DNA from: Bolinopsis microptera
Taxonomy: Eukaryota; Ctenophora; Tentaculata; Lobata; Bolinopsidae
Assembly: GCF_026151205.1 (NCBI RefSeq)
Contig: NW_026971925.1
Coordinates: 1-18,239, forward strand
Direction: 5' to 3'
Length of the DNA: 18,239 nucleotides
Shown here: positions 12,520 to 18,239 of the stretch, one piece after another
How the letters are laid out: each line of letters begins with the position of its first letter
How positions within the stretch are numbered: position 1 is the stretch's first letter
Position numbers and translations under genes: made by a program
Notes under the pieces: model-generated
Told to the model about the DNA's origin: nothing
Seen by the model: the letters and a program-made list of their open reading frames with translations, nothing else
Databases searched by the model: none

Positions 12520-13600
12520 TAAAATCTTTAAAAAAATATTGATCCTCATCAATGTAATGGTTAGAGCACATGTGTAATTCTATAGCAAACACACTGAACT
12601 TCAATTGTGATTTCCTACAAATGACCATTTCGTTACCCCTTTTTTTGGATTGTGCCAACAATTTTTATGGAATCACTCTGAAAAACTTCACAAGCATGAA
12701 CAGAATTTACAGAATTAGGCCTTTAAAAATAAAATGCTGACAATTATAATGTTCACAGACTTTCTGTCATAGTTGTTAAAGGACATTAATTAAAGCCCAC
12801 GTCAAAATTCTAAAATGGTGAAAGTTACTAAAATGTGTACTGTCTAGATTATGCTTGCCAAGTTTCAGAATGAAGTCATGCTGTAAGCAGAATCTGGGAA
12901 ACAAGTAAGTTGACAAAATACTTTTTTGTTTCTTTGATTTTCAAGAGATCGTCGCGACGTCATTGAAATTTGCGTGTGGAACAGAATCAGTAATTACACT
13001 TACAGTTTACACGCTGACCTTTGAGAACTTTGGTCAGGAAAAACTTAACTGAGGTACTACTAACAAAACTGCGCGTTTTGATCTAGAAACACACTTTTTA
13101 AGAGATTTTTTCCTCTAAAATCACCTAAATTCTTTAGAAAAATTGGGGACCTGTTTGGCTTAATCATCAAATATCAATCATGCAATGATAAATTAGTAAA
13201 GTAAAGTAAAGTAAATAGTAAAGTAAAATTTATGACATCATATCATATCACACATGAATGATGCAGATGAAGACACTTTTGGAAAAATAAGGATTGGATC
13301 AGTTGCAAAACACTTGCACTCTGCACGTACATAGTTACCGGAATTATCTTCAAATTTTTGGTATAAACACAATAGCGCTCGATTTTAGATATAACACTTT
13401 CAGGATCTGGGCATTTACAATGTGCGGCACACAAAAAATTGTAGATTTATAACCTTGGACCTCGTGCGCGCGACAAGTTGGAACACATATTTTACAAGGT
13501 CACCCCTTAAACAATAAACAAAAATTATAACTTTTCTGCAATATTAATTTTTTTTAAAGCTTTAAAGATCTTGGAGGACTTTGCCTTGACGGATGTTACT
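12520..13600. other. non-coding stretch, no gene recognised
   Basis: No coding exon, RNA gene or clear element was recognised. The part from about 12777 to 13508 is bounded by TTAA on both sides with weakly matching inverted ends (AGGACATT; GGGGTGACCTT on the reverse strand) and might be an old DNA transposon without coding capacity, but the match is poor. Confidence 0.25.
13195..13228. repeat. (GTAAA)n pentanucleotide microsatellite
   Basis: Several tandem GTAAA units, interrupted once by TA, form a simple pentanucleotide repeat. Confidence 0.85.
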
Positions 13601-13614
13601 CGTCTAAATTTCTT

Positions 13615-13684
13615 CGAAGTAGCGCGCGCCGCTTTCTTCTCGAAATGTTGCCCGATGGCAAGAGCTACGAAGTAGCGCGCGCCG
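13615..13684. repeat. two 17-base direct copies of a GCGCGC-rich motif
   Basis: CGAAGTAGCGCGCGCCG occurs at 13615-13631 and 13668-13684, 53 bases apart start to start. The core AGTAGCGCGCGCC recurs at 17173-17185. In a genome this AT-rich, repeated CpG-dense blocks point to a dispersed repeat family. Confidence 0.75.
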
Positions 13685-13800
13685 GGCCAGATCATTAACA
13701 ATGGTCAAGATTTTGCCGCTTCGACGCGCCGCGCAAACTAACATTTGCATTCTTGCTTTATTATATATATTCGCAGTTCGCATCGAATCGTTGCTAGCTA

Positions 13801-13870
13801 GTTGACAATCGTTGCTCTGCGAAGCAGAGCAACAATCTTGATCATTGATAGGTTGACATTGTCAATCAAC
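13801..13870. repeat. nested inverted repeats (possible cruciform)
   Basis: A perfect 10-base stem GTTGCTCTGC-GAA-GCAGAGCAAC lies at 13811-13833. Outer arms GTTGACAA (13801-13808) and TTGTCAATCAAC (13859-13870) pair around it. TTGACA-T-TGTCAA at 13853-13865 is a separate small hairpin. This may be a folded end of a small transposon; no function can be assigned. Confidence 0.6.
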
Positions 13871-14144
13871 ATAGATCGAACTATTTTAAAATAAATTGAA
13901 TATGAATTAAACATGTAAATTTTAGATTTTACAGTACGCAGCAGTTGTTTTTTTAAATTTTACAAAGGTAAACTATAAATATAATTCAAAACTTATTTAT
14001 ATTAAGCTTCATTTTGGTATTTGTGATTTTGAATTTGTGGCATAATTAATTTTTGTAACCATTGTGATTTTGAAATTGGCTAGTACACCGCGTGCAGTAC
14101 TTTCGTTACTCTAATTCTCCCTAATATCAGTATATTAACATACA

Positions 14145-14187
14145 TTCAAGAAAACAACAAATTTTCTTCAAGAAAACAACAAATTTT
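14145..14187. repeat. 22-base tandem duplication
   Basis: TTCAAGAAAACAACAAATTTT is present at 14145-14165 and, after one C, again at 14167-14187. It sits just before, and partly within, the oldest LINE remnant, so it may mark slippage or a local rearrangement. Confidence 0.85.
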
Positions 14188-14350
14188 TATTTAAATCAAT
14201 TATAGCATCATGCAACAATTTACCTGAGGACCCCAGGCTATTATGTTCATTAACATAATAAAGATTTGGCGGAATGACAGGCTGAGCGCGGCCCAGTAAG
14301 CAACAATTTGAAAAACTTTTTAAAAAACTTCTGGAAAAACTGAACAATAA
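14170..14350 (+). pseudogene. decayed LINE ORF2 C-terminal remnant
   Basis: One plus-strand frame reads SIIASCNNLPEDPRLLCSLT, followed after several stops in the same frame by QFEKLFKKLLEKLNNKPI. This matches the usual end of LINE reverse transcriptases of this group (WNxLPxxIR, then a basic FKxxLKxxL helix). Three in-frame stops in about 15 codons show decay. It differs in sequence from the copy that follows at 14351, so it is probably a separate old insertion or a rearranged piece. Confidence 0.45.
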
Positions 14351-15334
14351 GCCTATTTGAATGCTAATAAAGTACTTGAATCTGTAAATGACTATATGGA
14401 ATCTAACTTGCTGCACATTAACCAAAGCAAATCGGTCTGAATGTTATTCAGACCTGGCCAGTACTCGTCCTGTGCACGTGAATATGGTTCTGAGAACTCA
14501 CTCACGTTATCAGGCAACACGCTTACACGAGTAGATAAAGTGAGATTCCTTGGTGTTATCATAGACCATGAACTATCCTGGGAACCCCAACTAGATAACA
14601 TAAAAAGTAAACTAACTACAAGTATAGCTATAATTAAACGTATTATGAAGTTTATTCCAGAAACAGAGTACCATAAGCTGTATGACTCCTTATTCAAGTC
14701 TCATATGAGCTACTGTATCAGTAGCTGGGGTGGTGTCACACCTTATAGACTATCTAAACTGTTCTCCATCCAAAAAAGATGTGTACGCCTTCTATTTGGA
14801 AGCAAACCAAGCTTTGACCGGGCAGAGTATTATGAAACATGTGCACGTGCAAGACCATACAGTGAACACATCGCAAAAAGGAGCTTTGCTTTGGAAAACA
14901 CTAAGCCAATATTCAATACCGAGAAAATCATGTCAATCCACAACCTGTACACCCAACATATATCCACTGAACTGTTTAAAATCTTGAAACTGCATCAACC
15001 TATCTCTCTGACAAGTTTATTCCAAACAAGTTCCAGAGCATGTAGCCAAACTATGCGGGTCCCCCGACACAAACTTGAAATTTCTAAACACAATTTTGTC
15101 TTCAAAGGTACGACTATATGGAACAGTTTGGTTGATAAAATATTCGACAAATGCACTCCTAATGAAAACAATGTCATGGTCCCTGGCTCTAGTAAATTTT
15201 CCGACCTTTCCTCCCCCATCTCAATTATCAAGAGCCGTATCAAAAAGCTCTTACTTGAAACCCAGCAATTGACAACACCTGGGCGTGAAATTGAGTGGCT
15301 CCCCCTAAATAGCTGGGGCATTGAACCAGCTTAG
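14351..15334 (+). pseudogene. 5'-truncated LINE: C-terminal end of ORF2
   Basis: Starts with AYLNANKVLESVNDYMESN, aligned with LYARANEILRLLHQYMKCN of the main ORF2 just after its FADD motif. It continues through NLLHIN, one in-frame TGA at 14438-14440, then 297 open codons: VRFLGVIID, YHKLYDSLFKSHMSYCISSW, TKPIF, HNLYTQHI, FKILKLHQPISLTSLF and TTIWNSL, to a stop at 15332-15334. It lacks PHD, endonuclease and the catalytic part of the reverse transcriptase, as expected from 5' truncation. Only one stop is seen, so it is younger than the remnant before it. It shows what the main ORF2 has lost at its end, about 150 residues after the PIS motif. Confidence 0.85.
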
Positions 15335-15438
15335 TCAATCAGCATCCCATCCCTTGCATACAACTAATTACAAAAGCGCTAATTATACCTGTTTCAAAAG
15401 CATCCTGTCTGGAAGTTCCCTGACTGCCGTGTGAATCT

Positions 15439-15462
15439 TTGGATCTATTTTTGGATCTATTT
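15439..15462. repeat. 12-base tandem duplication
   Basis: TTGGATCTATTT is present twice in tandem about 105 bases after the stop of the truncated LINE. It could be the remains of a short-repeat tail such as LINEs of this group often have, but with only two units this is uncertain. Confidence 0.8.
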
Positions 15463-15896
15463 TTATATTGATATGATTTTTATATACCTATATATTCCTC
15501 GCATAATTTCCATGTCCGCCTGAACAAACCTGGCACCATCAAATCTTACTCTAGAAACCCCAGAACTCATCAAGCCTAGTCTGAATTCAAAACTAGAAGA
15601 CCAGCTACTTACAGTTTCCTGGACAACTGGAACCTTTTGGGCCATGCACAAGCCAATAGCATGTATGGTCCTGCAGTGGGGTCTCCTTGTCCTTGGATCT
15701 GTGTTTTGATCCGTCTTTTCTTAAAATTTTCCATTTGTGTCACTTAGAATCACCTTTTAAAATGTTAATCGACACCACTGGTCCTAGTTAAATTTAGCCA
15801 TGGCACGACTACTCGAACGTAACAGTTATATAGGTGTGACATACTATTATATTCTTATAATTATATCATATGAATTGATTGCACTGCTAATAAATA

Positions 15897-15930
15897 AAAT
15901 ACTTTGTTTTACTAAATACTTTGTTTTACT
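15897..15930. repeat. 17-base tandem duplication
   Basis: AAATACTTTGTTTTACT is present twice in exact tandem, directly after an AATAAA-containing stretch. Confidence 0.85.
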
Positions 15931-16249
15931 AATTACCATGGAATATACTATGGGTATGGTGACTTGGGCTATTGAGTTGTTAAGTAGATTAAGATTAGTA
16001 AACCTGCACTTGCATTGTATTTATAAAAACTAGAAGTTAGGCTTCACGGTAAAATGGAGAAGCAGGCTGATCTTGGAGAGAGCAGACCGTAAAGTTTTAC
16101 GCACCCACCAGGGCTACCTACCTACCCCACATTACATTGTTACAGTATAATTGTACGAAGTTTGCACTTTTTGTATGCATCATCCTATTATATTAATTTC
16201 CTCGTGACGAATTCAAGCAAAAGGTATTTACTTAACTTGCTTATATATT

Positions 16250-16286
16250 GCTTTCTTCTCTCATGAAGAAGTTGATCGAAGAAAGC
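16250..16286. repeat. inverted repeat with 9-base arms
   Basis: GCTTTCTTC (16250-16258) pairs with GAAGAAAGC (16278-16286). A 12-base perfect palindrome TAGGCGCGCCTA follows at 16303-16314. The 11 bases GCTTTCTTCTC also occur at 13631-13641 beside the GCGCGC-rich repeat, which suggests a shared repeat family. Confidence 0.6.
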
Positions 16287-16487
16287 GCCACACATAGCTG
16301 AATAGGCGCGCCTAGTAGAAAGTAAATGTGATATGCCAATTGTTTGTTATTTCTACTGTAGGTTTGGTTAATAACCTTCTAAAAATCCAAAATATGCAAT
16401 GAGTTGGACTCGTTGACTACAGACTATGGAATCGGAAAATTTGGTTTTTACTGTCTAAGTGCAAAGGCAGGTGAAAAAAATCATACT

Positions 16488-16566
16488 CACAGAGTTGCTC
16501 TAACCAAAGCCCTCTCGCTTGTAGTAGCGTGTATACACATGGCTATATATGTGAACTCACAGAGCA
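16488..16566. repeat. dispersed repeat, copy 1 (diverged)
   Basis: CAC-AGAGTTGCTCTA, AGCCCT, CGCTTG and AGTAGCG, and further on CACATGG and GTGAACTCAC, line up in order with the segment at 17138-17259, which has an extra middle block of about 45 bases. The CpG sites of the other copy are partly changed to TG, as expected for methylated, ageing repeats. Confidence 0.5.
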
Positions 16567-16720
16567 AAGCTAGAAAAAGTGATCTTAACACTGTTACTGT
16601 TCTATACACTGTACTATAGCTATATCGGATTTATCACTACCATGACATACTTTGAACTTAGCTGTGAACTTTTGTAGTATGTATGATGTAATAAACTCTA
16701 GATGTGATAATAAAATATCC

Positions 16721-16742
16721 GTGACGTATTTTAATACGTCAC
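16721..16742. repeat. 22-base hairpin with perfect 10-base arms
   Basis: GTGACGTATT and AATACGTCAC flank a TT loop. Each arm contains TGACGT, the half-site of CREB/ATF factors, in inverted orientation. It could be a protein-binding site or the end of a small transposon. Confidence 0.8.
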
Positions 16743-17137
16743 CAAAAATTAATCACTGACGATGTTAGGGAGTTTCACTGATATGAGCGATATCCTGGTT
16801 TTATCCTCAAAGTCTATTAACTAGTAAAAATATTTTTGATCGTGTTCATTGTTGTTTGAAGGAATTATACTAATTTGGCATTGTTATGAGATAAGATATA
16901 ACTATTGTGTCTGGTCCCAAGTTTTGGAGGTTGATTGATGATGTCAACCCTTCGATGTGAAGCAAGAATGAAAGTTCATGTGGAACCTCGAAGCGGCGAT
17001 GTCCTCCAAGGTAGTACACGATATCTGGGTTAAGAGGGCCATTTCACATGGTTATTTTCGTGGGATTGGCAGTAGTTGCGCATTAGGAACAGCATGTTCA
17101 AATGAGACCTAGTCTGTTATCACAACTGGAACACGCC

Positions 17138-17259
17138 CACGAAGTTGCTCTATCCAGAGCCCTTGCGCTTGCAGTAGCGCGCGCCCGCCGACCCCTTTAC
17201 TTGTGAAACAAGCGTTCCTGCAGTGGCACAAAAGCACATGGTTAGGTGAACCCACGAAG
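17138..17259. repeat. dispersed repeat, copy 2 (CpG-rich)
   Basis: Contains CACGAAGTTGCTCTA, GAGCCCTTGCGCTTG and AGTAGCGCGCGCC, then CACATGG and GTGAACCCACGAAG. It matches 16488-16566 over both ends and shares AGTAGCGCGCGCC with 13615-13684. No open frame is kept across it. Confidence 0.55.
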
Positions 17260-17332
17260 TACTTTTTTTACAACTTGCTCCACATGCATTGTAATAGAAG
17301 TACTGCTTAAAAGAATCATTAGAGCAACATAA

Positions 17333-17338
17333 TTTATT
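17333..17338 (-). terminator. poly(A) signal of the secreted-protein gene
   Basis: AATAAA on the minus strand begins 11 bases after the TAA stop at 17350. That gives an unusually short 3' UTR but a well-placed signal, and it argues that the gene ends here. Confidence 0.55.
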
Positions 17339-17349
17339 TAATACCTTTT

Positions 17350-18080
17350 TTAAGTGTACTTACTGGTGATACTGATGAGATATTTCATGTGGAGTGAACT
17401 CCCATACTGATGGAAAAGGGTAACATATTTCAATTCCCTCGACCATTTCTCGTTACATCCTGGATAATTAGGCTGTCTATCATTGGCGTAGTTAAAATCC
17501 AGGACTTCCACTCCGTTGCAAAGTATTCTCAGATTGGTGTAGGAGAGCTTGACTTTCCACACTTTTTTCTTCTTATCTGGAACACTGCTCAGGAATCGAG
17601 TATCAAAGCGATTAGTCATACATTCAGTTACGATGTAGCTCCACTGGCTTGTGTTTGGGTCCGAGAGCTGTATTCCAAGTCTTGTGTAATGGCTTGGTCC
17701 AGTGAATTTGAAGATGGATACGATTTTTCCGTAATTACTCTGACCGACAGTTTTGAATTCAAGGGTTTGGTTGAGATAAATCTGGTACTTTGTTAAGTCA
17801 TCCTCTGGGACATTGATCCACCCTGAAATAAATTCAGTATATAGGAACCTATTTTACTTGTTCAAGTATAGCAGTAATTGTGCGCATGAGAAATTTATAC
17901 CCGACACTTTATGGAAAGATTTGGGAAGGGACTAATAATATTATAATATCTACGGAGGGGTAGTTGGGGTTTTGATGGATCATGGAGATTGGAGATCTGC
18001 TTACCTCGCTTTACGTCTAGTGCAGGGAGGGCACCACAGTATCCTATAAGCAGGAATATGCTGGTAAGAAGTATCTTCAT
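17350..18080 (-). CDS. small secreted protein, two exons, unrecognised family
   Basis: Exons on the minus strand are 18080-18005 and 17822-17350, joined across a 182-base intron with donor G|GTAAGC and acceptor TTTCAG|GG; phase 1 is kept, giving a 182-aa protein. Residues 1-20 (MKILLTSIFLLIGYCGALPA) form a clear signal peptide, so it should enter the secretory pathway. The rest has two N-glycosylation sequons (NQT, NTS), alternating strand-like segments such as YQIYLNQTLEFKTVG, and cysteines in TECMTNRF, LRILCNGVEVLDF and YPGCNEKW. The pattern W-x-V-x-L-x5-L-x-I-x-CNGVEVLDF recalls beta-sandwich (concanavalin/LamG-like) secreted proteins of invertebrates, but I cannot name a family. The short first exon with the signal peptide is typical for such genes. 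A strong GTAAGT just before the stop could be an alternative donor to an exon outside this reading. Confidence 0.85.
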
Positions 18081-18161
18081 TGGTTTGACGGTTCCAATAT
18101 GGTTTACATTTTGTTTTCTTTCTCTAGATAATGATACAAATAATGGAAAACAATTTCAACT

Positions 18162-18171
18162 CTAAATATAG
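18162..18171 (-). promoter_or_regulatory. TATA-like box for the secreted-protein gene
   Basis: The minus strand reads CTATATTTAG about 85 bases before the start codon. A start site about 30 bases downstream would leave a 5' UTR of around 50-60 bases. No other promoter element could be defined before the window ends. Confidence 0.4.
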
Positions 18172-18239
18172 CCAGACTCTTCAGGCATTCATATCATATC
18201 ATAAAAAGCAGGAGCAGAAACTGTAGACACCCGTTAATT

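Larger units (their letters stand above)
15335..16400. other. LINE 3' UTR and non-coding DNA
   Basis: The first part is probably the 3' UTR of the truncated LINE; its end is not visible as a clear poly(A) or repeat tail. Short tandem duplications occur at 15439-15462 and 15897-15930. No gene was recognised up to 16400. Confidence 0.4.
16620..17332. other. non-coding stretch before the secreted-protein gene
   Basis: AATAAA occurs on the plus strand at about 16690 and 16710, but no plus-strand gene is recognised upstream of it. A strong palindrome (16721-16742) and a dispersed repeat (17138-17259) lie here. Otherwise nothing is seen. Confidence 0.4.

Noticed and set aside
13243-13434. Minus-strand open frame with a few cysteines
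   Set aside because: Too short, no recognisable domain, lies in a repeat-like AT-rich stretch.
16404-16619. Plus-strand open frame of 71 codons followed by AATAAA
   Set aside because: It overlaps the dispersed repeat, and the related copy at 17138 does not keep the frame, so coding is unlikely.
17410-17796. Plus-strand open frame of 128 codons
   Set aside because: Antisense of exon 2 of the secreted-protein gene, which has a signal-peptide exon and fitting splice sites.
17895-18004. Continuation of the signal-peptide frame past residue 25
   Set aside because: A consensus donor GTAAGC lies at 18004 and a phase-matched acceptor at 17823 leads to a long open exon; the read-through is intron.

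Overview
The window looks like AT-rich nuclear DNA of an invertebrate animal. It contains spliced genes with GT-AG introns, a 5S rRNA gene, and non-LTR retrotransposons of the CR1/L2 type. The species cannot be named from the sequence. No bacterial operons, CRISPR arrays or prokaryotic signals were seen.

Layout. Positions 361-3897 on the minus strand hold a complete three-exon gene for an LC3-type ATG8 autophagy protein. Its protein would end directly on the conjugatable glycine. The large second intron carries a 5S rRNA gene on the opposite strand and a pair of CACGTGAC E-boxes. About 2.7 kb of apparently non-coding DNA follows. From 6659 to about 12018 lies a nearly intact two-ORF LINE. ORF1 (742 aa) joins a PHD finger, a coiled coil, an AlkB-type 2-oxoglutarate/Fe(II) dioxygenase and an SGNH esterase, with all the main catalytic residues present. 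ORF2 starts inside the stop codon of ORF1 (ATGA) and has its own PHD finger, an AP-type endonuclease and a reverse transcriptase. The C-terminal tail of ORF2 is missing. It is replaced by the inverted tail of a different LINE (about 12019-12480).

Positions 12500-14140 are non-coding with short repeats and inverted repeats. From about 14170 to 15334 there are two more LINE 3' fragments on the plus strand. Positions 15335-17330 are non-coding with small duplications, palindromes and a short dispersed repeat. At 17350-18080 on the minus strand is a two-exon gene for a small secreted protein I do not recognise, with a poly(A) signal and a TATA-like box.

The most notable item is the LINE. An element that carries a probable nucleic-acid demethylase, an esterase and two PHD fingers could repair or strip marks from its own RNA or from target DNA. 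The domains are seen in the sequence; that role is inference. The two host genes show no functional link to it.
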